From positions 25,206-89,205 of the forward strand of contig QZKI01000085.1 in assembly GCA_003598055.1 (NCBI GenBank): a stretch of DNA of 64,000 nt, read 5' to 3'. Source of the DNA: Candidatus Abyssobacteria bacterium SURF_17 (GTDB lineage: Bacteria > Abyssobacteria > SURF-5). The notes below the pieces were generated by a model, which saw nothing but the letters and a program-made list of their open reading frames with translations, was not told the DNA's origin and did not search any database. The first letter of the stretch is position 1. Every line of letters starts with the position of its first letter. Positions 44,434-53,424 of the stretch are shown here, in pieces. A program made the position numbers and the translations under genes.

Positions 44434-45426
44434 TCAGGCGTCGGTGATGCGCTCGAGCAGTTGCTGCTCGAAGCGAGTGGAATCAACGTACAGGGCGATA
44501 GTTGCGTTCGGCGCGCCCGTCTTGCCGCGCGCGTATGGGCGCAGGTCGGCCACGCTCATGCCAGCCGTCAGCTTTCCTTCCGTTTCGATCTCGACGTGTG
44601 CGCGCTTCGTGCCGATGATACTTCCGTCAATGGCTGCCATTACCGCGAGCGCGTCGTGCACGCAGCAGCCATGGTATCCTTCCCGTTCCCGGTAGAAGTC
44701 CATGACGAATTCCGTCGAGTCACGGAGGAACTGATTGAGCCGCGTGCGCTTCTTCGTGGCGTTCATGAGCGCATGGCGGCTGAGACGCGCGCTTCGCGTG
44801 ACGTCGAGTCCCACCAAGGTGAGAGGAATGCCGGAGCCGATGACCTCCTGCGCAGCCTCGGGGTCGCAGTAGAAGTTGAACTCGGCTGCGGGCGTGACGT
44901 TGCCGGGAACGGAATACGCTCCGCCCATGGTGATTATTTCCTTGACGTGTCGCGATAAACCGGGGTCAGTCTGAAGGGCGAGGGCGATGTTGGTGAGCGG
45001 TCCGAGCGTGATAATGGTGATTTCGCCCGGATGCTCGTTAACAAGTTCGATTATTGCCCCTGGAGCGTACGTGGGTTCGGGCTTATGTCGGGGTGGAGTA
45101 TATTTCTTTTTGCCGCGCCGGTCCTTCAGAAAGGTTATCTCACCCAGCCCGTCGCGTCCATGGATTGAGGCGCTCGGGATAGGCTCTCTGTTGAGCGGTA
45201 TTGCAGCTCCCGGTATTACTGGAGGAGGATCGGGAAGAGCGACGATTTCGAGGATGCGAAGTGCGTTTTCCGTTGATTGGCGGAGGCTGGTATTGCCATT
45301 GACGGTCGTGATTGCTTTCACATGCAATTCCGGCGAGCGGAGCGCGAGGATAAGCGCGAGCGCGTCGTCCACTCCCGGGTCGGTGTCGATAATCACCGGT
45401 TTCTCGGGCCCGTTCATTTCGATCAT
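44434..45426 (-). CDS. Nucleoside hydrolase (IUNH family)
   Basis: The N-terminal calcium motif DTDPGVDDALAL is followed by TTVNGNTSL, ITLGPLTNIALAL, EIITMGGAYSVPGN, AEFNFYCDPEAA and the C-terminal CVHDALAVMAAID. These cover the whole family pattern in 330 residues. It hydrolyses N-glycosidic bonds of ribonucleosides for salvage. The start overlaps the mutase small-subunit stop (ATGA), so the pair is coupled, an unusual functional pairing. Confidence 0.93.
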   Translation of the reverse strand: MIEMNGPEKPVIIDTDPGVDDALALILALRSPELHVKAITTVNGNTSLRQSTENALRILEIVALPDPPPVIPGAAIPLNREPIPSASIHGRDGLGEITFLKDRRGKKKYTPPRHKPEPTYAPGAIIELVNEHPGEITIITLGPLTNIALALQTDPGLSRHVKEIITMGGAYSVPGNVTPAAEFNFYCDPEAAQEVIGSGIPLTLVGLDVTRSARLSRHALMNATKKRTRLNQFLRDSTEFVMDFYREREGYHGCCVHDALAVMAAIDGSIIGTKRAHVEIETEGKLTAGMSVADLRPYARGKTGAPNATIALYVDSTRFEQQLLERITDA

Positions 45427-45845
45427 GCACTCTGGGGTTTCCGGCCTTCTTTGGTCACTAGATGCTGCCGTATGGAATCCACGATGGAGTCGACGGGAGT
45501 ATCCGGCAGATAGACTTCTGTAACACCCATCTGTTTGAGTCGCGCGATGTCTTTATCCGGAATGATACCGCCAAGGAACACAGGCGTGCCATGTGCGCCA
45601 TGCTCTTTCAGGAGTTCCAAGATTCGCTCCATCAGGCTCATGTGTGCGCCGGAGAGGATGCTGAGTCCGATTGCATCCACGTCTTCCTGAACTGCGGCCT
45701 CGACCACCTGTTCGGGCGAGAGCAGCATACCCGCGTAGATGACCTCGAAGCCTGCGTCCCGGAGCGCGCGGCCCACGATGCGGATACCGATGTTGTGCCC
45801 GTCGAGTCCCGGCTTTGCAAGCAGGATTCTGATTTTTCGTTCCAT
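45423..45845 (-). CDS. mcmB: Methylmalonyl-CoA mutase small (B12-binding) subunit, second copy
   Basis: The 140-residue cobalamin-binding domain has KPGLDGHNIGIRIVG (DXHXXG), GLSILSGAHMSL and FLGGIIPDKD. It is about 50-60% identical by eye to the copy at 10342, differing mainly after the middle. It is encoded 424 bases downstream of the mutase large subunit in the same direction, so this is the likely cognate pair. Confidence 0.9.
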   Translation of the reverse strand: MERKIRILLAKPGLDGHNIGIRIVGRALRDAGFEVIYAGMLLSPEQVVEAAVQEDVDAIGLSILSGAHMSLMERILELLKEHGAHGTPVFLGGIIPDKDIARLKQMGVTEVYLPDTPVDSIVDSIRQHLVTKEGRKPQSA

Positions 45846-45907
45846 GTTGGCGTTGCCTTCAGTGCAGCCTCACAAATATGTTCGTGGGCCTTGTGATGCA
45901 TGCTTCC

Positions 45908-45972
45908 TGTAGGGGCGAACCTCGTGTTCGCCCTTCATCCGAGCCAGGGCGAACACGAGGTTCGCCCCTACA
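45908..45972. repeat. 65-bp palindrome with 27-bp perfect arms
   Basis: TGTAGGGGCGAACCTCGTGT... (45908-45934) is exactly complementary to 45946-45972, with an 11-base loop. It sits in the 424-base gap between the two mutase subunit genes, which contains no gene. Confidence 0.92.
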
Positions 45973-46048
45973 AAAGAGAATCGACTCCAGGAACAAAACC
46001 GATGGAGTATGGGTGCCTGCATAATTTTGCGGCATTTTCGCCGTCTAT

Positions 46049-46113
46049 CTGTAGGTGCGAATTTATTCGCATCAGGCATTCCATGTCTGCAGCCGAATGA
46101 ATTCGGCCCTACA
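46049..46113. repeat. Palindromic repeat, TAGGTGCGAATT family (diverged)
   Basis: CTGTAGGTGCGAATTTATTC at the left and GAATGAATTCGGCCCTACA at the right match the family at 14116-14191, but the middle differs. A TGTAGGGGCGCGCGGCCGTG palindrome follows at 46198-46227, just before the mutase stop codon. Confidence 0.85.
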
Positions 46114-46269
46114 AGAATCGCCTCTCTTGGTTTCACATCCGGCGCGGATTCTTGCGACATACCACTACTGACGTGTCAACCATGTTTTGTCGGTTCCTGT
46201 AGGGGCGCGCGGCCGTGCGCCCCTGCAAAGGCATAAAGATGTACCGGTCAACCTACGTGTGATATGACA

Positions 46270-47955
46270 CTACCGGAACATCGCGAAGTTCACTTCGGGC
46301 TCGCGCTGGACGCCGAACACTTGTTTGTGGACGTTGGCGATTTCGCCGATGGAGGCATATGCCTTAACCGCCTCGATGGTGGCTTCCATCGAGTTCTCGC
46401 CGCCTGCGAGCGCGTCGCGCAAGCGCTCGAGCGCAACGCCGACCTTGCTGTTGTCGCGACTGCGACGTGTTTCGTTCAGTCGATCTACTTGTTTTTTCTC
46501 GTATGCCGGGTCGAGCTCGAACACGGGAATTTTCTGTCGCTGGTCCGTGCGATACTTGTTCACTCCCACAACGGCGCGCTCGCCCGACCGGATGGAATTA
46601 AAGTAGGTCCTTACGAAATCGTTCTTTTGCCGATGCACCCATCCATCCTTGCATGCCTTCACCATGCCGCCGCGCCGGTCGATTTCCTCTATCAAGTCCC
46701 ACGCGCGCTTTTCCAACTCGTTCGTGAGAGCCTCGACGAAATATGAGCCGCCAAGCGGGTCAATCGTGTTGGTGACGCCGCTCTCCTCCGCGATGATCTG
46801 CTGCGTGCGGAGCGCTATCTGGGCGGCTTCCTCGGTCGGGAGTGAATACGCCTCGTCAAACGAGTTGGTATGGAGCGAGTTGGTGCCTCCAAGCACTGCC
46901 GCGAGCGCCTGAATGGTGGTGCGGACGATGTTGTTATACGGTTGCTCCGCCGTGAGCGTGGAACCGGCGGTTTGCGTGTGGAAGCGCAGCGCCATGGAGA
47001 ATGGACTTTCGGCGCCGAAGCGCTCTTTCATCAGTTTCGCCCACATGCGACGCATCGCGCGGTATTTCGCGATTTCTTCGAAGAAATCGTTGTGCGCGCT
47101 CAGGAAGAACGAGATGCGCGGCGCGATGTCATCAATCTGCAGGCCTCGTTTGAGAAACGACTCGATATAGGCAATCGCGCTCGCAAGGCTGAACCCGATT
47201 TCCTGCACGGCGGACGCGCCCGCCTCGCGGTTGTTGTAGCCAGCGATGTTGAGCGGCCACCATTTCGGCACGCGCTTCACGCAGAATTCCACCACGTCAT
47301 CGAGCAAGCGGAGCATGCCCTCGATGGGCGTTACGAATATATTGCACGAGTGCATGAAAAGGAGCATGTCGTTCTGGAGCGTGCCCCTGAGGTTCTCGTA
47401 CGGCACGCCGCGCTTGTCGGCGAGTGCGAGATACATCGAAAAAAGGACGGTGCCGCCGGTGATGAGCGACGCGCTCACCTGCCCGAGGTCTATGCCCTCG
47501 AAGAGGTCTTCCATGTCGCGCAGCGTGTCGATTGCCACCCCCTCCTTGCCGACTTCGCCCGTGGCGCGCGGGTCATCACTATCGAGGCCGAAGTGGGTGG
47601 GCATGTCGAACACGACATTGAGGCCCGTCTGCCCGTGTTCGGTGAGGTATCTGAGCCGCTGGTTCGTCTCGACAGCCGTGTGGTAGCCGGCCACCTGTCG
47701 CCGCGTCCAGTATCTGCCGCGGTATCCCGTGGGATGCACTCCTCGCGCAAACGGATACGAGCCGGGAAAGCCGAGGTCGTCGAGATAGTCGAGACGCTGC
47801 ACATCGGCGGGCGTATAGAGCCGCTTTATCTCGACGCCGGAGGTGTTCTTGAACGGTCCCTCGCGCTCGGGCCAGCGGGCGGTGACGAGCGCGACTATTT
47901 CCTTCTCCCAGCGCTCGTGCTCCTGCTGCAATCTCTCGATATCAGTCGCAGACAT
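46270..47955 (-). CDS. mcmA: Methylmalonyl-CoA mutase large (catalytic) subunit
   Basis: The ATG at 47955, after GGAGG, gives MSATDIERLQQEHERWEKE; the ORF extension to 48105 is not supported. Features of the TIM-barrel acyl-CoA mutase are YPFARGVHPTGYRGRYWTRRQVAGY, GQTGLNVVFDMPTHFGLDSDDP, NDMLLFMHSCNIFVTP, RFHTQTAGSTLTAEQPYNNIVRTT and GGTNSLHTNSFDEAY. At 561 residues it lacks the B12 domain, which is supplied by the separate small subunit. The pair converts methylmalonyl-CoA and succinyl-CoA, or a close analogue such as ethylmalonyl-CoA. Confidence 0.94.
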   Translation of the reverse strand: MSATDIERLQQEHERWEKEIVALVTARWPEREGPFKNTSGVEIKRLYTPADVQRLDYLDDLGFPGSYPFARGVHPTGYRGRYWTRRQVAGYHTAVETNQRLRYLTEHGQTGLNVVFDMPTHFGLDSDDPRATGEVGKEGVAIDTLRDMEDLFEGIDLGQVSASLITGGTVLFSMYLALADKRGVPYENLRGTLQNDMLLFMHSCNIFVTPIEGMLRLLDDVVEFCVKRVPKWWPLNIAGYNNREAGASAVQEIGFSLASAIAYIESFLKRGLQIDDIAPRISFFLSAHNDFFEEIAKYRAMRRMWAKLMKERFGAESPFSMALRFHTQTAGSTLTAEQPYNNIVRTTIQALAAVLGGTNSLHTNSFDEAYSLPTEEAAQIALRTQQIIAEESGVTNTIDPLGGSYFVEALTNELEKRAWDLIEEIDRRGGMVKACKDGWVHRQKNDFVRTYFNSIRSGERAVVGVNKYRTDQRQKIPVFELDPAYEKKQVDRLNETRRSRDNSKVGVALERLRDALAGGENSMEATIEAVKAYASIGEIANVHKQVFGVQREPEVNFAMFR

Positions 47956-48576
47956 GGGCTTTGCCTCCTTGCCCGGCCCTCCGGGGTCGTGCCTCCTGCG
48001 TGGAGAAAATGCGCGTTTTGAGATCGAACTAATACTACCATCGTCACACGGGCGAGTCAACACGGGCGGTCCTGCCGGGCCTGGGCGCATTCGGGAGAAA
48101 TACAATCGATGTTTAGAGAGTGGAAGACCTGATCACAACGAGCCGGAATGACAGAATGAGCGTTTGTCACGCTCTGGTTGTTAATAAGACGCATAATATG
48201 GCATAATGCAACAACCGTATTATCGAAAACCGCCCTTTTGCTATAATAAGAAGACGGATTCTCGTCCATATTATCGTAATCCATAATATGACGCGCAGTT
48301 CAAGTACTATCCGTGTATTTTGACCAAACAAGCTCGGCGTGAGTGTGCTAAGGAGATATGAGAGAAATGGCCAATTCTCTTGCAGCCTGAAATCTGTACT
48401 CAATTAGGATACAATTGTTCTTAAAATGAGTACAGCCGCAAAAGACAAGCCGGAGCGGGAGTCTGTTCGGAAAAACTCGCGGGCTGTATAGGGGGTTGGA
48501 CAGTCGAGGAACCCAAGATTTTCTTGCTTGGAAATGACCGTGAGCTTTCACGATAGGTTGAGAAGCAAGGTAATAC
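47956..48576. other. AT-rich 620-base gap with repeated TATTATCG/CATAATATG words and a foldable leader
   Basis: The stretch at about 48180-48300 is clearly more AT-rich than its surroundings. It repeats GCATAATATGG, CGTATTATCG, CCATATTATCG and CCATAATATGACGC, which are partly inverted relative to each other. They could be operators or degenerate promoter boxes (a TATAAT lies at 48242). No gene is credible. A foldable segment upstream of the MetE-like gene is listed separately. Confidence 0.45.
48431..48488 (+). ncRNA. Possible structured leader upstream of the MetE/UroD-like gene
   Basis: TACAGCC (48431-48437) can pair with GGCTGTA (48482-48488), enclosing a second hairpin in which CGGGAGT pairs imperfectly with ACTCGCG around CTGTTCGGAAAA. 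It does not match the cobalamin or SAM riboswitch sequences I know. It lies about 90 bases before the start codon. A structured RNA is only a suggestion. Confidence 0.25.
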
Positions 48577-49632
48577 ATGAATGCGCAGAGTGAGCAGATG
48601 TTCATAGCCACAGGCATCGGGTCGGTTCCGCATACAGATGCAAAGCGGATTGTCGACCTGATAGTGAAGACTTTTCCCGATGCGCCGTTCTGGCCGCAGT
48701 TGAGCCGGAGGCGTTTTCTCGAGCAGATGCTCGTGCAATTCACCGAAGCCATGCCGGGCATACGCATTGATGAAGAAAAGAGGCAGGTCTTCTATGCTAC
48801 GCCGACGCCGGAAGCGCAGGCCGAGTTCTATGAGAACTATCTGGCGGATAATCTTGAGTTCTTCCGCATTTCGGAGGAATACGCGGCCGGTCTGCACGCG
48901 TTCCTTGACGCATTCCGCTCGACGGACCGACCAGCCCCATTGTTTATGAAGGGGCATGTCGTTGGTCCGGTGACGTTCGGGTTGAGCGTGCTCGGCAAAA
49001 ACGGCCTGAGCATTATTTATGATGAAATCGCCGCTGACATCGCCACAAAATGCCTGGAGATGAAGGCGCGGTGGCAGGTTGAGGTTTTCAAGAAATTGGG
49101 CTCGCGCGCGATTATCATGTTTGATGAGCCGTATCTATCGAGTTTTGGCTCGGCGTTCAGCAGCTTGACGCGCGAGCGCATCGTGTCTATGTTGAATGAT
49201 GTCGTACGGCCGGTTCGTGAAGCAGGGGCGAAGGTGGGGATTCACTGCTGTGGGAATACGGATTGGACTCTATTGTTTGAGACGGACATTGATATCATCA
49301 GTATTGACGCATATGAATATTTTGATGGATTTGCGTGTTTTGACGCACAGATTGCCGGCTTTCTTTCGCGGGGAGGCTCGATTGCGTGGGGTATTGTGCC
49401 GACCGTTGCGTTTACAGGTTCTGAGACTGCGGATGGTCTGGCTGATACGCTCTGCGCTCATATCGAAGCGCTTCGTGCAAAGAACATAAGTGAAGAGCTT
49501 CTCTGGCGACAATTGCTGATTACGCCGAGCTGCGGGGTCGGGCCGGTGGGGGATGTGGAAAGGGCGGAGCGCATTCTCACGCTGGCATCTGAGGTTTCGC
49601 ACGAGATGCGCAGCCGCATCGGGAACAAATGA
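48577..49632 (+). CDS. MetE C-terminal/UroD-like methyltransferase
   Basis: The 351-residue TIM-barrel protein starts [21 protein letters not shown], as in short MetE-like and uroporphyrinogen-decarboxylase-like proteins. The likely zinc ligands are in [14 protein letters not shown] (His and Cys) and [13 protein letters not shown] (Cys), the arrangement of methionine synthase Met[15 protein letters not shown] supplies an acidic segment. It lacks the MetE N-terminal domain. Next to btuF-btuC and mutase genes, it may use a corrinoid methyl donor, as short archaeal MetE relatives do. That is an inference; UroD-like demethylases are an alternative. Confidence 0.75.
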   Translation: MNAQSEQMFIATGIGSVPHTDAKRIVDLIVKTFPDAPFWPQLSRRRFLEQMLVQFTEAMPGIRIDEEKRQVFYATPTPEAQAEFYENYLADNLEFFRISEEYAAGLHAFLDAFRSTDRPAPLFMKGHVVGPVTFGLSVLGKNGLSIIYDEIAADIATKCLEMKARWQVEVFKKLGSRAIIMFDEPYLSSFGSAFSSLTRERIVSMLNDVVRPVREAGAKVGIHCCGNTDWTLLFETDIDIISIDAYEYFDGFACFDAQIAGFLSRGGSIAWGIVPTVAFTGSETADGLADTLCAHIEALRAKNISEELLWRQLLITPSCGVGPVGDVERAERILTLASEVSHEMRSRIGNK

Positions 49633-49676
49633 TGGTAAGGACACTCTTGGGATCGCCTCGCAATTCAAAATATTCT

Positions 49677-49851
49677 TGTAGGGGCGGCCCTATGTGGCCG
49701 CTCGCGGCGAGCCGCCCGGGGCGCCCACACGGGGGCGCCCCTACAATTACGGGACACATTCCCTTATCTCCTGTTCTTTCGGGCATCCTTGCTTGGTGTG
49801 CCGGACAGATAGGAAGAAATCATGCAAGGGCGACTCACCGAGTCGCCCCTA
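49677..49851. repeat. Cluster of TGTAGGGGCG-type palindromic repeats before and within the btuF 5' end
   Basis: The first unit (49677-49745) begins TGTAGGGGCGGCCCTATGTG and ends GGGGGCGCCCCTACA. A smaller palindrome, AGGGCGACTCACCGAGTCGC followed by CCCTAC, ends at 49851. They separate the MetE-like gene from the lipobox of btuF and are read through by the extended ORF. Confidence 0.85.
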
Positions 49852-49859
49852 CGTTCATT

Positions 49860-50768
49860 TTGTGCTGGTTTCTTGGAGCTATTGTGACCGCATTCGTCTT
49901 GTCCTGCGGAGGGCCTTCACAAGAGCGGCCAACGGGCGGAGCTGTCAAATCTTCCTCGGAGGGGCCGCCCGCCCGTATTATCTCGATGGCTCCGAGCATA
50001 ACCGAGGTTGTCTTTGCGATGGGCCTTGGCGACAGGGTTGTCGGAGTGAGCGACTTCTGCGATTATCCGCCGGAGGCCCGGAAGAAGCCGAAGATAGGCG
50101 GTCTGGTGAATCCGAACATGGAGGCGATTGTTTCGCTTGACCCGGACCTCGTGATAGCGCTTCCGAACGTAACACATGAAAGCTTGTTTCGCACGCTTAG
50201 ACACCTTGGCATCAGGGTGCTCGAGCTTCCCAACGACACGCTCGGGGACCTGTTCGGCACCATCCGTGCCATTGGGAAGGCCACCTCGAGTGAGGCGGCT
50301 GCCGAAGAGATGGTTCGGCGGTTGGAAACGAAATTCGACGAGGTGCACAGGAAAGTGGCGTTGGCCCCTCGGAGACGCGTGATGTTTGTGGTTGGGATAG
50401 AGCCGTTGTTTGTGGCCGGGAGCGGCACGTTCATAGATGAACTTATCACGATTGCCGGGGGAGAGAATATTGCGGGTGACAGCATCTCGAAATATCCGCA
50501 GATCGGCATTGAATCCGTGATCGCGCGAGCGCCCGACGTCATTCTATACACCTCGCTTAATTTTGAACTCACGCCGGAGCAGGAAGCTGAGGCGAAGAAG
50601 CTGTGGAGTGTGTATCCGTCGCTGCCTGCCGTGAGGGAGGGCCGAATTCGCGGACTGGAGGCCGACTATGTGACGCTGGCCGGTCCGAGACTGGAGATGG
50701 GTGTCGAGCAGATTGCGCGCGCGATTCATCCGGAGGCATTCGAGCAGAGGGGGCAGGGGGCGGAGTGA
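49860..50768 (+). CDS. btuF: Corrinoid ABC transporter substrate-binding lipoprotein, BtuF-like
   Basis: The conserved part begins at the lipobox FVLSC followed by ARIISMAPSITEVVFAMGLGDRVVGVSDFCDYPPEA, the BtuF/FhuD-type fold. VSLDPDLVIALPNV, LPNDTLGDLFGTIRAIG and YVTLAGPRLEMG continue it. The ORF is open from 49629, but the N-terminal 75 residues are encoded by palindromic repeats. A TTG at 49860 leaves a short signal peptide without a basic N-terminus, and no good ribosome site is visible. The start is therefore uncertain. It is coupled to btuC (GTGA overlap). Confidence 0.85.
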   Translation: MCWFLGAIVTAFVLSCGGPSQERPTGGAVKSSSEGPPARIISMAPSITEVVFAMGLGDRVVGVSDFCDYPPEARKKPKIGGLVNPNMEAIVSLDPDLVIALPNVTHESLFRTLRHLGIRVLELPNDTLGDLFGTIRAIGKATSSEAAAEEMVRRLETKFDEVHRKVALAPRRRVMFVVGIEPLFVAGSGTFIDELITIAGGENIAGDSISKYPQIGIESVIARAPDVILYTSLNFELTPEQEAEAKKLWSVYPSLPAVREGRIRGLEADYVTLAGPRLEMGVEQIARAIHPEAFEQRGQGAE

Positions 50769-51781
50769 AGCGGCTGACGGTAAAGAGGTGGTTGTTCACG
50801 GTCGGAGGCATGTTCATTCTATTCATTATCTCGATCGCCGTTTGCGTGTTGATTGGGCCGACGCATCTTGATTTCAGGGAGGCGCTCAGGCCGGAGGTGG
50901 TTCGCAATCCTCAAGCGAGTATCCTTTTCGGAATTCGCCTGCCGCGCGTGTTGCTCGCCGGTTTGATCGGGGGGGCGCTTGCGGGCGCCGGGGTTGTTTT
51001 TCAGGCCATTTTGCGCAATCCGCTCGCGGAGCCTTATGTGTTGGGTATTTCGAGCGGAGCGGCGCTTGGGGCGGCCGCTGGCATTTTGACAAATGTGCAG
51101 TATACTATATTTGGTTTCAGCACCATGACGGTGTTTGCATTTCTTGGGGCGCTGTTGACCATTTTCTTTGTGTACGGAGTCGCTCAAAGCTATGGACGCA
51201 TAATCACACATTCCCTGCTGCTCACGGGCGTGATAGTGAACTACGTGTTCGCGGCGGTTATCATGTTGATAACGTCGCTTGTGGATTTCAACAAGACGCG
51301 CGACATTCTGTTTTGGTTAATGGGGAGTTTGGGGAAGATGCAGTATCGGTATTCCACGATTGCGTCTTCTTTCTTGTATATCCTTGTCGGCGCGGTAGTT
51401 CTGATGTGGTATTCGCGAGAGCTGAACTTGCTCAGTCTTGGGGAGGCAACGGCCGGTCAGCTCGGTGTGAACGTGGAGCGGCTGAAGAAGATAGTGTTCG
51501 TTGCGACGTCTCTCATTACGGCCGGCGCGGTTGCGCAGGGTGGACCAATAGGATTTGTGGGATTGATCGTGCCGCATGCGATGCGGATGCTCTTCGGGCC
51601 GGACCATCGGCTGTTGTTTCCGGTGGCATTTTTGAGCGGTGGGATTTTTCTGATAGTCTCGGATACGGTGGCGCGGGTGGGAGTGCACGGGAGCGAGATT
51701 CCGGTGGGGGTCATCACTGCTCTGTGCGGTGGGCCGCTCTTCATTGTACTTCTGCGCAGGCAAATCAAGAAAACGGGGTGA
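50765..51781 (+). CDS. btuC: Corrinoid/iron ABC transporter permease, BtuC/FecCD family
   Basis: GTG 50765 overlaps the btuF stop. The 338-residue protein has about ten spans and FecCD signatures: FGIRLPRVLLAGLIGGALAGAGVVFQAILRNPLAEPYVLGISSGAALGA near residue 60-110 and GPIGFVGLIVPHAMRMLFGPDHRLL near residue 260. With BtuF it imports cobalamin-type compounds or siderophores. No ATP-binding gene (btuD) follows, so the ATPase must come from elsewhere. Confidence 0.93.
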   Translation: MKRLTVKRWLFTVGGMFILFIISIAVCVLIGPTHLDFREALRPEVVRNPQASILFGIRLPRVLLAGLIGGALAGAGVVFQAILRNPLAEPYVLGISSGAALGAAAGILTNVQYTIFGFSTMTVFAFLGALLTIFFVYGVAQSYGRIITHSLLLTGVIVNYVFAAVIMLITSLVDFNKTRDILFWLMGSLGKMQYRYSTIASSFLYILVGAVVLMWYSRELNLLSLGEATAGQLGVNVERLKKIVFVATSLITAGAVAQGGPIGFVGLIVPHAMRMLFGPDHRLLFPVAFLSGGIFLIVSDTVARVGVHGSEIPVGVITALCGGPLFIVLLRRQIKKTG

Positions 51782-52890
51782 TGCACGTGACGGCAGCGGT
51801 ATCAAAGATAATCGAGGCAATGGAACAGTTGGCGCCGCCGGCAATGGCTCTCGAAGGCGACACCATCGGGTTGCAGACGCCCTGCGCATCGAGCATTGAC
51901 AAGGTGCTGTTGTCCCTCGATGTCGATTTGCGGGTGGTGGATGAGGCAAAAAGACGTGGCGCCGGACTCATTATTGCACATCATCCGGTGATCTATCGGA
52001 AGCTAGAACGAATAACGGGTGCTGATTTGACTGAGCGCGTGTTGATGGCAAGCATTCGCGACGAGATCGGCATCTATATCGCGCATACGAACCTCGATTG
52101 TGCGCCCGGGGGCGTGAACGACGTGTTGGCGCAGCGGCTCGAGCTGCAGAATATTCGCCCCCTCGAGATATCGTACACTGAGAAGAAATTCAAGGTGGTC
52201 GTGTTTGTGCCGGAGGCGCATGTTGACAAGGTGCGCGCTGCGATGTGCGAGGCGGGCGCAGGCATCATAGGTGAATATCGGTTCTGCAGTTTTCAGTCGC
52301 CGGGAACAGGCACGTTTATTCCGTCCGAACAGGCATCGCCATTCTCCGGAGCCGTGGGAGCCTTGAATAGGGAGCCGGAGGTAAGGCTGGAAGTTTTGGT
52401 TCCACACGACGCGCTTCATAATGTTATCGATGCCATGAAGGGCGCTCATCCGTATGAAGAAGTGGCGCATGATGTCTATGAGCTTGCCAGCGCGGGCCGC
52501 GGGTTCGGAATGGGTCGGATCGGTGAGCTTCCCGAGGCGGTTGCGTTCAAGGATTATGTCGAACTGGTGAAAAGGAGGCTCGGAATCAAGCGGGCGAAGG
52601 TGGTAGGCCGCGGGCAGGCCAAGATAATGCGCGTTGCCGCCTGCGGCGGAGGCGGTGGCACGCTGATTCCGGCCGCATTGGCAGAGCGGGCGGATGCGTT
52701 CGTAACGGGCGGCGTCAATTATCATCAGATGTTGAGCGCCGACGCGATGGGACTATGTCTTGTGGAAGCGGGCCACGGCGCGACGGAACGCATCGTGTTG
52801 CCCGTATTGGCGGAGAACTTGCAACGAAAGGTTCCCGGCGTCGAAGTGCTTCTTTCCCGGGTGAAGACTGACCGCTCCGACTGGGTTTGA
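51781..52890 (+). CDS. Nif3-like dinuclear metal-centre protein (YqfO type)
   Basis: The ATG at 51781 shares one base with the btuC stop; the longer ORF is a frame over btuC. Metal ligands are seen in LIIAHHPVIYRKL, YIAHTNLDCAPGGVNDVLA and the C-terminal ADAFVTGGVNYHQML and LVEAGHGATE. A central insertion of about 120 residues (from the FKVVVFVPEAHVDKV segment to PYEEVAHDVYEL) is the YqfO/CutA-like insert. The 369-residue length fits that subfamily. Function is not established for the family. It leads into tsaE after 5 bases. Confidence 0.92.
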   Translation: MHVTAAVSKIIEAMEQLAPPAMALEGDTIGLQTPCASSIDKVLLSLDVDLRVVDEAKRRGAGLIIAHHPVIYRKLERITGADLTERVLMASIRDEIGIYIAHTNLDCAPGGVNDVLAQRLELQNIRPLEISYTEKKFKVVVFVPEAHVDKVRAAMCEAGAGIIGEYRFCSFQSPGTGTFIPSEQASPFSGAVGALNREPEVRLEVLVPHDALHNVIDAMKGAHPYEEVAHDVYELASAGRGFGMGRIGELPEAVAFKDYVELVKRRLGIKRAKVVGRGQAKIMRVAACGGGGGTLIPAALAERADAFVTGGVNYHQMLSADAMGLCLVEAGHGATERIVLPVLAENLQRKVPGVEVLLSRVKTDRSDWV

Positions 52891-52894
52891 CAGT

Positions 52895-53374
52895 ATGCTT
52901 GTGATTTCGCGTTCACCGGAGCAGACACGGGATTTGGGAGAGAGACTTGGGCGTGTGCTCGGCAAAGGAAGCGTAGTCGCGCTGGTTGGTGAACTCGGAA
53001 GCGGTAAGACGGTTCTTGCCCAGGGGCTCGCGCGCGGGTTGGATGTGGGGCCGGATGAGTATGTTTCAAGCCCGTCATTCGCACTGGTCAATGAATATCG
53101 GGGCAGGGTTCCGGTTTTCCACGTGGACACGTACCGGCTTTACGGCGTATCGGAGATGGTCGCGCTCGGATATGAAGACCTGCTCGAGCCTGAGGGCGTG
53201 ACCATCATTGAGTGGGCGGATAAAGTGCGTGAGCTCCTTCCGGAGCGCCATCTTCTGGTGGAATTGAGCATCGTTGACTCGAAAACGCGCCGGATAACAA
53301 TTTCGTTAGTCGGGCCGTGGGAAACGGAGCTGAGAGCGAGGATCGGGGAGCTAGTGAATCAGGAAACGGCCTGA
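52895..53374 (+). CDS. tsaE: tRNA threonylcarbamoyladenosine biosynthesis ATPase TsaE
   Basis: The 159-residue product has the P-loop GELGSGKTVLAQGLARGL, the SSPSFALVNEY switch, FHVDTYRL and IIEWADKV, all conserved in TsaE (YjeE). It is the ATPase that supports TsaBD in making t6A37 on tRNAs that read ANN codons. It follows the Nif3 gene closely. tsaB and tsaD are not in the window. Confidence 0.95.
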   Translation: MLVISRSPEQTRDLGERLGRVLGKGSVVALVGELGSGKTVLAQGLARGLDVGPDEYVSSPSFALVNEYRGRVPVFHVDTYRLYGVSEMVALGYEDLLEPEGVTIIEWADKVRELLPERHLLVELSIVDSKTRRITISLVGPWETELRARIGELVNQETA

Positions 53375-53424
53375 GACGAGGCAACAGCGTCATTGGGTCG
53401 ATGTGAACGATGGAAGGGTGGAAC

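Noticed and set aside
46870-48021. 383-residue plus-strand ORF opposite the mutase large subunit
   Set aside because: Antisense shadow rich in Arg/Glu/Ala; the opposite frame is a clear mutase.
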